Made by a program: the position numbers and the translations under genes. From Asaia prunellae JCM 25354 (GTDB lineage: Bacteria > Pseudomonadota > Alphaproteobacteria > Acetobacterales > Acetobacteraceae): a stretch of DNA of 64,000 bases. The notes beneath the pieces were generated by a model, which was not told the origin of the DNA, ran no database searches, and was given only the letters and a program-made list of their open reading frames with translations. Numbering within the stretch: the stretch's first letter is position 1; each line of letters starts with the position of its first letter. This document shows positions 39,045 through 48,357 of the stretch, piece after piece. The stretch covers positions 84,218 to 148,217 of the forward strand of contig NZ_BAJV01000010.1 in assembly GCF_000613885.1 (NCBI RefSeq), given 5' to 3'.

Positions 39045-41027
39045 ATGTTGATCTATTCCGACGTTCTGGAGCGCCATGAGACCGGGATTCCGGCCGAAGC
39101 GGATATCGGCCAGGTGCGTCAGGCTATTGATTCCGCCCATGCTGCACTTGCCAACCGGCAGAATGACGATGGTCACTGGGTGTTCGAGCTTGAGGCCGAT
39201 GCCACCATTCCGGCCGAGTTTGTGCTGCTTGGTCATTATCTCGACCGGATTGATGATGAGAAGCAGGCCCGTATCGGCGTCTATCTGCGCCGCATCCAAG
39301 GTGATCATGGCGGCTGGCCGCTCTATCATGATGGCGGGTTCGATCTCTCTGCCTCAGTGAAGGCCTATTTCGCACTCAAGGCGATTGGCGATGATATTGA
39401 CGCGCCGCATATGAAGCGGGCGAGAGAAGCCATCCTTGATCGCGGCGGCGCGGCACGGGTTAATGTTTTTACCCGTATCCAGATGGCGCTTTTCGGAGAA
39501 GTCCCCTGGCGTGCCACACCTGTCATGCCTGTCGAACTGATGCTGATGCCCAAGGCGGCTGTGTTCTCGATGTGGAACATGTCCTACTGGTCCCGTTGTG
39601 TGGTGGCACCGTTGCTCGTGCTGCGTACGCTTGAACCACGTGCTATCAATCCCCGGAATATCCATATCCAGGAATTGTTCGTGACTCCCCCCGAGGAGGT
39701 GAAGGACTGGATCCGTGGGCCTTATCGCTCCTTCTGGGGGCGTGTCTTCAAACAGGTCGATACCGTGCTGCGTCCGATTGAGCCGCATTTTCCTTCGACC
39801 TTGCGCAAGAAGGCAATCAAGGCGGCGATCGATTTCATTGAGCCGCGTCTGGGCGAAGGCGGGCTTGGCGCCATCTATCCGGCCATGGCGAATGTCGTGA
39901 TGATGTATCGCGAGCTGGGTGTGCCTGATAACGATCCCCGTGTGGAGCTTGCCTGGAAGGGCATTCAGGAGCTGCTCGTCCAGAAGGAAGACGAAACCTA
40001 TTGCCAGCCCTGCGTTTCGCCGGTCTGGGATACAGGTCTTTCCGGCCTTGCTATGGCGGAGGCTGCGTCAGGCCCTGATGCCACACGGCCGAAGGAAACA
40101 CATGAACGCCTGAAGCGTAGTATGGAATGGCTCCGTGAGCGTCAGATTCTCAATGTAAAGGGAGATTGGGCGATCAATTGTCCCGATGTCCGGCCGGGTG
40201 GATGGGCTTTCCAGTACGAAAACGATTATTATCCTGATGTGGATGATACAGCAGTTGTAGGCATGCTGCTCAATCGCGAAGATCCTGAGGGTAATCGTGA
40301 AGCCATTTCCCGTGCCCGGGAATGGATTGTGGGCATGCAGAGCAGCAATGGCGGCTGGGGAGCCTTCGATATCGACAACGATCTCGAAGCGTTGAATCAT
40401 ATTCCCTTTGCCGACCATGGAGCTTTGCTTGATCCTCCTACTGCCGATGTGTCTGCGCGCTGCGTGTCTTTTCTTTGTGAGCTTGGCTTTTCTGAAGACA
40501 GGCCAGTCATAGAACGTGGGCTTGCCTATCTGCGTCGTGAGCAGGAGCCTGAAGGATGCTGGTTCGGGCGCTGGGGTACAAATTATATCTATGGTACATG
40601 GTCGGCGCTTTGTGCCTTCAACATCGCAGGTGTGCCGCATGATGATCCGGCGGTGATGCGGGCAGTAGCCTGGCTTGAGGAAAAACAGCGCGAGGATGGC
40701 GGCTGGGGTGAGGATTGTGCGTCCTATGAAGGTGCTACCCCTGGCGAATATGACAAGAGCCTGCCAACCCAGACGGCATGGGCTGTTCTGGGTCTGATGG
40801 CCGTAGGCCGTCGCGACAGCAAGGCTGTCCAGCGTGGAATTTCCTATCTCGTGTCGCAGCAGGATGAAAACGGCGAGTGGCAGGAAAAACCCTATAATGC
40901 TGTTGGTTTTCCCAAGGTCTTCTACTTGCGCTATCATGGCTACAAGCAGTTTTTCCCGCTCATGGCGCTTTCGCGTTTCCGCAATCTGGGGCTGAGTAAT
41001 TCGGGGCGGGTCGAGCGCGGTTTCTGA
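39045..41027 (+). CDS. shc: Squalene-hopene cyclase
   Basis: The protein has 660 residues from ATG 39045; a longer frame upstream overlaps hpnE and is not needed. The catalytic DxDDTA motif is DVDDTA at residues 398-403. Several QW-type repeats are visible (for example GDHGGWPLYHDG, SSNGGWGAFD, REDGGWGEDC, DENGEWQEKPY). WGTNYIYGTWSAL is also typical. It cyclises squalene to hopene/hopanol at the inner membrane. It is followed one base later by hpnG. Confidence 0.97.
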   Translation: MLIYSDVLERHETGIPAEADIGQVRQAIDSAHAALANRQNDDGHWVFELEADATIPAEFVLLGHYLDRIDDEKQARIGVYLRRIQGDHGGWPLYHDGGFDLSASVKAYFALKAIGDDIDAPHMKRAREAILDRGGAARVNVFTRIQMALFGEVPWRATPVMPVELMLMPKAAVFSMWNMSYWSRCVVAPLLVLRTLEPRAINPRNIHIQELFVTPPEEVKDWIRGPYRSFWGRVFKQVDTVLRPIEPHFPSTLRKKAIKAAIDFIEPRLGEGGLGAIYPAMANVVMMYRELGVPDNDPRVELAWKGIQELLVQKEDETYCQPCVSPVWDTGLSGLAMAEAASGPDATRPKETHERLKRSMEWLRERQILNVKGDWAINCPDVRPGGWAFQYENDYYPDVDDTAVVGMLLNREDPEGNREAISRAREWIVGMQSSNGGWGAFDIDNDLEALNHIPFADHGALLDPPTADVSARCVSFLCELGFSEDRPVIERGLAYLRREQEPEGCWFGRWGTNYIYGTWSALCAFNIAGVPHDDPAVMRAVAWLEEKQREDGGWGEDCASYEGATPGEYDKSLPTQTAWAVLGLMAVGRRDSKAVQRGISYLVSQQDENGEWQEKPYNAVGFPKVFYLRYHGYKQFFPLMALSRFRNLGLSNSGRVERGF

Positions 41028-41028
41028 T

Positions 41029-41658
41029 ATGCTGGGTATTCTCGTCGGATTGAAAGCTGAAGCACGCCTGATAAGGCCGTGCTGCCCCGGACTTCCGGTG
41101 GCGATCAGCGGCGCTACGTCATCAGGAGCACAGGCAGGGGTCGACCGGTTGCTGGCAGCCGGTGCGACCAGTCTGCTCTCGTTCGGATGTGCTGCTGGCC
41201 TGGCTCCTGATCTGGCACCAGGCAGCATTATCATTCCTCAATGGGTGATGGTCCATGGCGCACGGATCAAAAGCGACTCGGCACTATCCAGAAAGTTCGG
41301 AGTTGGGCAGCCTGGGGTCTTGCATGGTGGCATGCTGCATAGCGATGGACTTGTCACGACAGCCGTTGAAAAGAATAGCCTTCATACCCAGACCGGCTGT
41401 CTAGCCCTGGATATGGAAAGTGGCTTCGTCGCAAGAGCGGGTCTGCCTTTTGCTGTTCTCAGGGTTGTATGTGATGATTCGAAACGTGATCTGCCCCCTG
41501 CGGCATGTGATGTTTTGGCTGAAGGACATATTTCACCTTTCAGACTCTTGCGTAGTCTGGTGCAGCAGCCTGGCCAGATTGGCGATCTGATGGCGTTGGG
41601 ACGGGATGCCAGGACAGCGCGGGACAAAATGGCTGAATTCCTAAGACAGCTCTACTGA
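41029..41658 (+). CDS. hpnG: Hopanoid-associated phosphorylase HpnG
   Basis: The protein has 209 residues. It resembles purine nucleosidase/phosphorylase: LGILVGLKAEARLI at the start, LLSFGCAAGLAPDLAPGSI, then LALDMESGFVARAG with the Glu of the purine site. Family knowledge: HpnG removes adenine from adenosylhopane, the HpnH product. hpnH is not adjacent here and must lie elsewhere if present. Last gene of the unit; an inverted repeat lies 155 bases behind. Confidence 0.92.
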   Translation: MLGILVGLKAEARLIRPCCPGLPVAISGATSSGAQAGVDRLLAAGATSLLSFGCAAGLAPDLAPGSIIIPQWVMVHGARIKSDSALSRKFGVGQPGVLHGGMLHSDGLVTTAVEKNSLHTQTGCLALDMESGFVARAGLPFAVLRVVCDDSKRDLPPAACDVLAEGHISPFRLLRSLVQQPGQIGDLMALGRDARTARDKMAEFLRQLY

Positions 41659-42044
41659 TATTCCTGCGCTGGCCAATACATTGAATTACGGAAACGTAAC
41701 GTGTGCTGACAAATACTTTCCCAGAAAATTAGATATAATGTAGCCGTGCTGCAAATAACCGGTAATAGCTGGGGCACAACATATAATTAAATTTTCGTAA
41801 ATGAAAAATCTGTGTGATACCGGGGAAGTTTTGCATCACGCTCCCGGTATCACATGTACAATAATCTACAATACTGTGTCAAAAAATAGGCAGAAATTTT
41901 TTTATGCTACTATTTATCAATTTCACTCATTTCTGAAAATTATTTTCCTAGTAAATGCCTTTTTTTATTGGTTCCTGTAAAATTGTCATAGCTCAAGAGA
42001 CCTTGAATCCTGCTTCCCGAAGAAGCTGAAGAGGGCTGCGAATT
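41659..42044. other. 386-bp AT-rich region between converging genes
   Basis: No gene is supportable. The composition is clearly AT-richer than on either side. It holds the inverted repeat at 41814-41853 and TATAAT at 41733-41738 without a well-spaced -35 element. Confidence 0.6.
41814..41853. repeat. 11-bp perfect inverted repeat (hairpin)
   Basis: GTGATACCGGG at 41814-41824 and CCCGGTATCAC at 41843-41853 are exact reverse complements; one more A-T pair extends the stem. The loop is 18 bases. It sits between converging hpnG and the amidohydrolase gene. No T run follows on either side, so it could be an imperfect two-way terminator or a protein-binding site. Confidence 0.6.
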
Positions 42045-43221
42045 TCAGCTGGCAGATTTCAGATATTTCTCGACCAGTCCGACAAAAAGTGCTGCGCCCG
42101 GTAGGATATTCTCATCGTTAAAATCGAATCCACCATTATGCAGGGGATTTCCGTTACATCCTTCGGTGCCATTGCCAATGAACCAGTAGCAGCCATTGGG
42201 ATGGGCATGAAGCATGAAGCAAAATCCTCGCTGGCCATAAAGAGCGGGCTATCATGGCAATGATCGGCACCGACAATTTCAGCTGCTGTCTGACGCGCAA
42301 AATCGATTGCCTTAGCTCCGTTGATCAGAACGGGACTGCCATTTTGGTGATCAATGGTTGTCTGGCATCCGAAGCTGACGCCGTACTGGTTGCAATTTCG
42401 TTGATACGAACGAGGACGAGCTTGCGTACATCATCGGCCATTGTTCTGATAGTCAGCAATAATTCACCCTGATCAGGGATGACATTGGCAGCTCGCCCGA
42501 CATTCAGGGCACCGATTGTGACGACGGCCTGGGCAAAAGGGTCTACATTGCGTGAAACGATGCTTTGCAGTGCCATGACAAGCTGCGCACAGGCCACGAC
42601 CGGATCTTTGGCCTTCTGGGGCATGGCACCATGTCCGCCTTTCCCTGTCACGGTAATCTTTACCGTATCGGATGACGCCATGGCGGCGTCTTTGTGGAAG
42701 TAGAAATTTCCGGCAGCAAGACCTGGCATATTGTGCTGTGCAAAAAGGATGTCGCAGGGATATTTGTCGAACAGACCATCATCGATCATGCGGCTGCCAC
42801 CGCAGAGGAGCTCTTCTGCGGGCTGGAAGATCAGATGCAATGTGCCATCGAACGGGCGCTTGGTAGCGAGATATTTGGCGGCGCAAACCAGCATCGTGGT
42901 ATGGCCGTCATGACCACACATATGAGAAATGCCTTTTTGCCCGCTCTGCCAGGGGAGGCCTGTTGTTTCGACAATAGGAAGTGCGTCCATCTCTGCCCGC
43001 AGGCCAATAACCTTCTGGCTTGTACCATTATGCAGCGTGGCGACGAGGCCGGTACCGCCGAAGCCCCGTTCGACTGTGTATCCCCATTCCTCCAGTTTGG
43101 ACGCTATCAGATCGCTGGTCCGTTTTTCGGTAAAACCGAGTTCAGGATGCATATGCAGATCATGGCGAAAGGCTATGAACTCGTCTTTTAGCGGGGCGAG
43201 ATCGTCGAGAAGCGATGACAT
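42045..43221 (-). CDS. M20D amidohydrolase (hippurate hydrolase-like), two frameshifts
   Basis: The N-terminal part shows FRHDLHMHPELGFTEKRT, GLRAEMDALPI, HMCGHDGHTTML and FQPAEE, the metal-site motifs of the M20D aminoacylase/hippurate-hydrolase group. The frame is lost at about 42369-42373 and again at 42217-42218; one added base in each case restores GCQTTIDHQNGSPVLING and MASEDFAFMLHAHPNGCYW, the last carrying the C-terminal Glu-Asp-Phe metal-site signature. Repaired length is 392 residues, typical. It hydrolyses N-acyl amino acids; the natural substrate is not known. Confidence 0.88.
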
Positions 43222-43358
43222 AATGGCAAGCCTTTATTCTGTTCATGAAGGGATCCTGCCCGGAAACCCTTGCTTGCCTGTATCAACGATCTGAACTGTT
43301 ACTCCGTTACGCTCAAGGCCTTTCACAACAAGAAGATCAAGATAGATACTTCTATATA

Positions 43359-44717
43359 TTATCCCTGGCCGAGACCTGTGTGACTTACAAGGAAGAGGTA
43401 GAACAGGAATACGGCATCAAGCCCGAGAACCATGGGTGTGAGCCTTACAAACTGACGCGTGACCAGCAGCATGAGAGAATAGAAAAGCAGACCGAGCGCG
43501 AGACTGATCATGAAATTGCCAGTCAGCACAGCAATAAGCAGCATGAAGGCCGGCGTCAGGAGGGCTTCCTGTGAGCCATTGGCGGCCTGACCCAGTGCGG
43601 TAAGCATCGATAGCCCGACCAGAATCAGTACGGGCGCTGTCGCTTCCGATGGAATCATCACAATGAGCGGCCATAACACAGATGATGCTGCGAAAAGCAG
43701 GGCTACGATCAGGGCGGTCAGGCCTGTGCGACCTCCGGCTTCCACACCGACCAGACTTTCAACATAGGCCGAGACCGTGCTTGTTCCCAGAGCCGAACCG
43801 ATAATGCTGGCTGAACCATCAGCAGCAAAGGCAGCACGTCCCAGCAGGGTGCTACCGTCCGGTCTGGTAAGGCGAGCGCGATTGGCGACGCTGTACATCG
43901 TGCCGGTAGCGTCAAAGAAATCGCTGATCAGGAAATAGAGTGTAATCGGCAGCAGCACTTCAAGATGAGAGAAGAAATCTCCGAAATTGAACGGAAAGAG
44001 AAGATGGGTAGGGTAGTGCGGCCATTCAAGAAGATGTTCCGGGAGGCTGGCCACCGGATGACCGTTCTTGTGAACAAAAAGGCTGGCCAGTGTGACGGCA
44101 AGAATGGCGATCAACATGCCGGCCGGAATGCGCAGCACGATCAGCACACCTGCCAGGAACAGACCGAACAGGGTAAGAAGCACGGAAGGATCATTGAGAC
44201 TGCCGAAATGGAAGCCGTCAGGCGAGGCAACGGCAAGACCCCCTGTGACCATGCCAAGCCGTGCGATGAAAATGCCGATTGCCACCTGAATGCCAAGAAC
44301 GATTGGCTCAGGAAAAGCCTGAATGATCTTGTGTCGCAGTTTCGTGACTGAGAGAGCGGTAAAGGCAACGCCGCCCAACAGGACGATAGTGAATGCCGTA
44401 CGCACATCAACATGCATTTCGTTGACGACAACCTGAGCAAAGATTGCATTGCTGCTCATGGCTGGAGCCAAAGCGATGGGCATATTGGCAAAAAGCGCCA
44501 TAAGCAGGGTACCGCAGATGGCGGCAGCAATCGTCGTCATGATCATGTCATGCGAGGCCAGACCTGCTTTGGCCATGATGGCCGGATTGACTGCCATGAT
44601 ATAGGCCATTGCCCCGAAGGTAGTGAGACCAGCCAGAACTTCGCGCTGGACCGTTGAGCCTCTCTGACCAATCTTGAAACGGCGATCCAGCCAGGAGGAG
44701 AGAAGAGGAGAAGTCAC
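43359..44717 (-). CDS. NCS2-type purine permease (AzgA/GhxP-like)
   Basis: The protein has 452 residues and about 12-14 transmembrane segments. REVLAGLTTFGAMAYIMAVN is the classic start of the AzgA group, SNAIFAQVV and FPEPIVLGIQVAIGIFIA follow, and DFFDATGTMYSVANRA with SASIIGSALGTSTVSAYVES are group signatures. Relatives import adenine, guanine or hypoxanthine with protons at the inner membrane. I saw no purine riboswitch in front of it. The amidohydrolase gene follows 137 bases downstream. Confidence 0.9.
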   Translation of the reverse strand: MTSPLLSSWLDRRFKIGQRGSTVQREVLAGLTTFGAMAYIMAVNPAIMAKAGLASHDMIMTTIAAAICGTLLMALFANMPIALAPAMSSNAIFAQVVVNEMHVDVRTAFTIVLLGGVAFTALSVTKLRHKIIQAFPEPIVLGIQVAIGIFIARLGMVTGGLAVASPDGFHFGSLNDPSVLLTLFGLFLAGVLIVLRIPAGMLIAILAVTLASLFVHKNGHPVASLPEHLLEWPHYPTHLLFPFNFGDFFSHLEVLLPITLYFLISDFFDATGTMYSVANRARLTRPDGSTLLGRAAFAADGSASIIGSALGTSTVSAYVESLVGVEAGGRTGLTALIVALLFAASSVLWPLIVMIPSEATAPVLILVGLSMLTALGQAANGSQEALLTPAFMLLIAVLTGNFMISLALGLLFYSLMLLVTRQFVRLTPMVLGLDAVFLFYLFLVSHTGLGQG

Positions 44718-44805
44718 TATTTGCGGGCTCCGGGCAGGAAAGGGGCGTGGCGTCCTTCTAGGAGTGGACGGGCTGGGCCCACAAGGCCTTTGAAGCCCTG
44801 TAGCG

Positions 44806-46047
44806 TTACTGGATTGCGCGGTAGGTGTCGCGCAGTCCGCCCTGAAGGGGGGTCAATGAACCGTCATTATTTTCGGGCAGCAAGCCAAGAAGCATCATGA
44901 GCAAGGGATAGACATCGACATTATCGATGGGTTGCAGGGTTTTGTGGGACAGAAAGGCTGGTCCGGATGCAATGAAAGTGGCCATCATATCAGGCGCAGC
45001 CATATCGTATCCATGACCGCCGGCTGAAATATGCTCATGGGGATCGCGTGCAAGAGTCCAGCCGGTTTCAGCAAGGCAGAGCCACGCCGGGACACGAGGA
45101 TTGCTGCCGTAATGCAATCTTTCGGGGATACGGGCTTTGGGCCAGCAGGTCACATGATCATGCGGGATCGAGAGCGCGCGGGCAAGGTCGCGCTCATGAC
45201 CCGGAACAGGATTGATGCCGGCATAAGGACCTGACGTCACGACTTCCATCGACTTGGCGGGTGCAAGGCTGGTGAGCGGGATAATGCGCTGAGGGCTGAG
45301 TGTCGTCATGCCATGATCGGAGACAACGAGGATATTGGCGGCGATATGGTGCAGGGAGAGCCCGTTTATCAGCCTTGCCAGAGCAGTATCGATCTCGCGG
45401 GCTGCTGCTCGTGTCTCAGGAGCAAAAGGGCCATATTTATGGCCGGCATGATCGACTCCGTCGAAATAAAGCAGAGAAAGGGCGGGCCGTTTTTCTGGAG
45501 GATGTTCAAACCAGGAAAGAACCGTGTCGACGCGCTGGGTCGGTGTGCGTTTGGGGTCGAAATGATACCAGATTTCGGGTCGTGTATTCAGGATAGGTAC
45601 GTCGGAACCAGGCCAGAACATGACTGCAGTCATGAGACCGTGCATCTGGGCCGTCACCCATGCTGGCGTTCCGTTATCCCACCAACGAGGGTCATCAAGG
45701 CCGGTTTTCCTGCTTACACTGAAGACTTCGCCCGCAATATCGGGGTCGATCATCGTGTTGCCGATCACGCCATGATGGTCTGGCCTTAATCCGGTGACCA
45801 GCGTGTAATGGTTGGGGAAAGTGATGGACGGGAAGGAGGGGCGCATTGGTGCAGAAATGCCCTGTTCGGCCAGTGCGTCCAGAGTTGGCGTATCCCCACG
45901 ATGCAGGGAGTCCGGCCTGAAGCCATCAATAGAGATCATGATGACAGGGGGAAGGCCCGAGGCCGTTTCGGCTCTGGGGGTGACGGGTGCAGTTTCGCAA
46001 CCGGTCAGACACAGGATCAGGATCAGAAGGGAGGAAAAGCGCGCCAT
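44806..46047 (-). CDS. Nucleotide pyrophosphatase/phosphodiesterase-like lipoprotein
   Basis: The protein has 413 residues. The short signal ends in LCLTGC, predicting lipidation at Cys17. The alkaline-phosphatase-fold catalytic parts are present: VIMISIDGFRPDSL for metal binding, FPSITFPNHYTLVTGLRPD with the nucleophile Thr, YFDGVDHAGHKYGP and ILVVSDHGMT for the second metal site. It probably cleaves phosphodiesters in the periplasm. The start codon lies inside a strong hairpin (46041-46071) and has no Shine-Dalgarno sequence. Confidence 0.88.
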   Translation of the reverse strand: MARFSSLLILILCLTGCETAPVTPRAETASGLPPVIMISIDGFRPDSLHRGDTPTLDALAEQGISAPMRPSFPSITFPNHYTLVTGLRPDHHGVIGNTMIDPDIAGEVFSVSRKTGLDDPRWWDNGTPAWVTAQMHGLMTAVMFWPGSDVPILNTRPEIWYHFDPKRTPTQRVDTVLSWFEHPPEKRPALSLLYFDGVDHAGHKYGPFAPETRAAAREIDTALARLINGLSLHHIAANILVVSDHGMTTLSPQRIIPLTSLAPAKSMEVVTSGPYAGINPVPGHERDLARALSIPHDHVTCWPKARIPERLHYGSNPRVPAWLCLAETGWTLARDPHEHISAGGHGYDMAAPDMMATFIASGPAFLSHKTLQPIDNVDVYPLLMMLLGLLPENNDGSLTPLQGGLRDTYRAIQ

Positions 46048-46071
46048 CCGTGCAGACTGGCAGGATGGCGC
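46041..46071 (-). terminator. Hairpin after the AsmA gene covering the next start codon
   Basis: GCGCCATCC (46041-46049) and GGATGGCGC (46063-46071) are exact reverse complements with a 13-base loop. Read on the minus strand the stem is followed by GCTTTT. It lies 40 bases behind the AsmA stop, and its 3' arm contains the ATG of the phosphodiesterase gene. Confidence 0.55.
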
Positions 46072-46111
46072 TCCGGGATCAATCGTCTTGATACGCTTCG
46101 GTTTTGTAAGA

Positions 46112-48214
46112 TCAGTTGTGCTTCAGACGCTGTTGCCAGACAGAATGGACTTCCTTGCGACTGAGAGGTTTCTGCGAAACTGTCTTGCCATGGTGCGCGG
46201 GCTGTGCAGTTGCAGCTCCACTGCCAGTTGTGCTGCCGGGCTTGATGCCTGCGGCGGGAGCGTTATTGGCCTGGGCAAGAGCATCTTCACAGGCGCTGCC
46301 CTTGCCAACACCGAACTGGATGGTTGGAAGCAGAACCGCTGGTGGAAAGGCGATGGCAAGCCCGGCAGTTGCTGCGGCGCGGCCTATGATTTCTGCACCT
46401 GGCATGATGGTCGGGCTCTTAAGCGGACCAGTGATATTTACGCGACCGGGCAGTGAAAGCACGTTGAACGAGGTCGAACGCGTCGTGACATGATAGTCGA
46501 GTGTCTCGTTTTTCAGGTTGACGCTGCCGCCGCCGAGGGTGCGGGTATTATTGGTCATGAGCAGCAGAGAGTTCGTGCTGAGAATGCCCTGACGCAGAGG
46601 CATGTCGGCAATGAAGCATTTCAGATCCGAGCGATCCGGAATACCCAGCGCCGAGAGAATGGCACTGCCAATCTTGAGCCCGATGAGATCAGGCAGCAGT
46701 GCCGAAACATCTCCCCCGTGATCGACCACCAGCGTGACACCACCATTACCGTTCCCAAGCAGGGAGGCAATGGAATTGCCTGTTGCGGCAAGCGTAATAT
46801 GGCCACCCAGAGTGCCACTGCCCTTGAAGGTCTCTGTTGCCTTCATCAGGCGCTGGATCGACAGGCGTGACACGTCGACCTTGAAATGGGTCTTGAACTG
46901 ACCGTTCTGTGCCGGGTCGAGTGCTCCGGACAAGCCCAGTGTGCCGTTGCCGACAGCGAAATTGAGCTTGTTGATGGCAATGGCACCATCCTGAACCGTG
47001 ATATCTGCAAGGATGTTATCTAGCGGCATATCCTTGTTTTCGATGCGGTCGCCCTTGTAAACGAGATGGGCATTGACAGCATTGAGTTTCGGCACATTGA
47101 TCGGCTGGGAGGGAAGGATACGATCGCTTGTGGCGGTCTTCTTGCTTTCTTCATGGCCGGGTTTGGCGCCGATAAAGCCGCCGAGATCCTTCAGGTCGAC
47201 ATGATGGGAATACAGATTGGCGTCTACCGTGATCGGTTTTGTCTGCGGATCAACGGCGATCGTGCCGCCAATATCAGACGAACCCATTTTGCCTGAGAAA
47301 TTGCTGAAACGGATATGGGCGCTTGTATAGTCGAGCTTGCCTGACACGCTGTAGGACGGCGTCTGCGGAATGGGAATTCCTGTCAGGGCATAGAGGAGTG
47401 ACATATCCGGTCCAGCGAAATGCAGGACCAGCTTCGTACCCTTGAAATGCAGGGGATCGTCGATCGCACCCCGCAATGTGACATAGGTCGGACCATTTTC
47501 CAGGCGGGCATCGATCGGATAAGGGCGCGTGGAGTTGGTAAGGGTCAGTAACGAGCCGCCGACAATATGTCCGCTGATTGGTGCCTGGGCATAACGACCC
47601 TTGAGGTCGATCACGATGCTGCCATCCTGTTCGCCCTTGGGTGGGGTGGTGTGCATCAGGACATGCATGTCGGTTTTAAGCTTCGCCATCGCAATACGGA
47701 TGTCGCCATTCGTAATGACTACATCACCGATCCTGGGGAGTGCGATGGGCTGTGTGCTGGATTGTGGTGCAGGCTTCGCATCGGGGTCTGTGAAGGTGTA
47801 ATTGTTTTTGCCATTGGCCAGCGCGACGATGTCCCCTTTGGGGGTATCAAGGGCAATCAGCGGGACTTCCAGCCCCTTATGCGTGATATAGCGCCAGACA
47901 TTGACCGAGACCGTCGCTTTCTTTGCGCTTGCGAACAGTTCCTTTTCTTTTTCAAAACCTTCCGGCTGGCGGATCTGAAGATCGTCCACCGAGACAGTTG
48001 TCGTGAAGCCGAGGCGTACGTGCAGATGCGCAATGCTAACGGGACGATGCAAGGCAGCGCTTGCCCGTCGATCAACCAGAGGAACGAACCAGTCCCAGTT
48101 CCAGAGCAGAATCAGCAGTACCAGAAAAAGCGCTATACCGCCTGCGACAGCAGTCAGGACGCGGCGCACGGGACGCCTGGGCGGCGCTTTCGGTAAAGTT
48201 CCGTTTTCTGCCAC
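46112..48214 (-). CDS. AsmA-family protein
   Basis: The protein has 700 residues. One N-terminal transmembrane helix at about residues 19-42 (VLTAVAGGIALFLVLLILLW) is followed by a long, beta-rich periplasmic part. RPVSIAHLHVRLGFTTTVSV and KIGSAILSALGIPDRSDLKC with LGGGSVNLKNETLDYHV are typical of the AsmA/DUF748-like repeats. AsmA-like proteins form long grooves thought to carry lipids between membranes. The Gly/Ala-rich tail is not conserved. It may be co-transcribed with the phosphodiesterase gene downstream if the hairpin is read through. Confidence 0.88.
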   Translation of the reverse strand: MAENGTLPKAPPRRPVRRVLTAVAGGIALFLVLLILLWNWDWFVPLVDRRASAALHRPVSIAHLHVRLGFTTTVSVDDLQIRQPEGFEKEKELFASAKKATVSVNVWRYITHKGLEVPLIALDTPKGDIVALANGKNNYTFTDPDAKPAPQSSTQPIALPRIGDVVITNGDIRIAMAKLKTDMHVLMHTTPPKGEQDGSIVIDLKGRYAQAPISGHIVGGSLLTLTNSTRPYPIDARLENGPTYVTLRGAIDDPLHFKGTKLVLHFAGPDMSLLYALTGIPIPQTPSYSVSGKLDYTSAHIRFSNFSGKMGSSDIGGTIAVDPQTKPITVDANLYSHHVDLKDLGGFIGAKPGHEESKKTATSDRILPSQPINVPKLNAVNAHLVYKGDRIENKDMPLDNILADITVQDGAIAINKLNFAVGNGTLGLSGALDPAQNGQFKTHFKVDVSRLSIQRLMKATETFKGSGTLGGHITLAATGNSIASLLGNGNGGVTLVVDHGGDVSALLPDLIGLKIGSAILSALGIPDRSDLKCFIADMPLRQGILSTNSLLLMTNNTRTLGGGSVNLKNETLDYHVTTRSTSFNVLSLPGRVNITGPLKSPTIMPGAEIIGRAAATAGLAIAFPPAVLLPTIQFGVGKGSACEDALAQANNAPAAGIKPGSTTGSGAATAQPAHHGKTVSQKPLSRKEVHSVWQQRLKHN

Positions 48215-48357
48215 GTTCGCTGCCTTTCTGCTGGGGTCTGCTCTGGGAGGTAGGCGGATTTCACCCGATCCCGCCAGCTCCGACAGAGGACAGGTTTTCG
48301 AGCGCCTTCCTGAAGGTCACTGTTCCTTGAATACGAGATTCTGCGAAAGGAGTTCCG

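Noticed and set aside
40068..41234. A 388-codon open frame antisense to shc and hpnG
   Set aside because: Shadow of two strongly conserved genes; composition rich in Ile/Thr/His as expected for the reverse strand.
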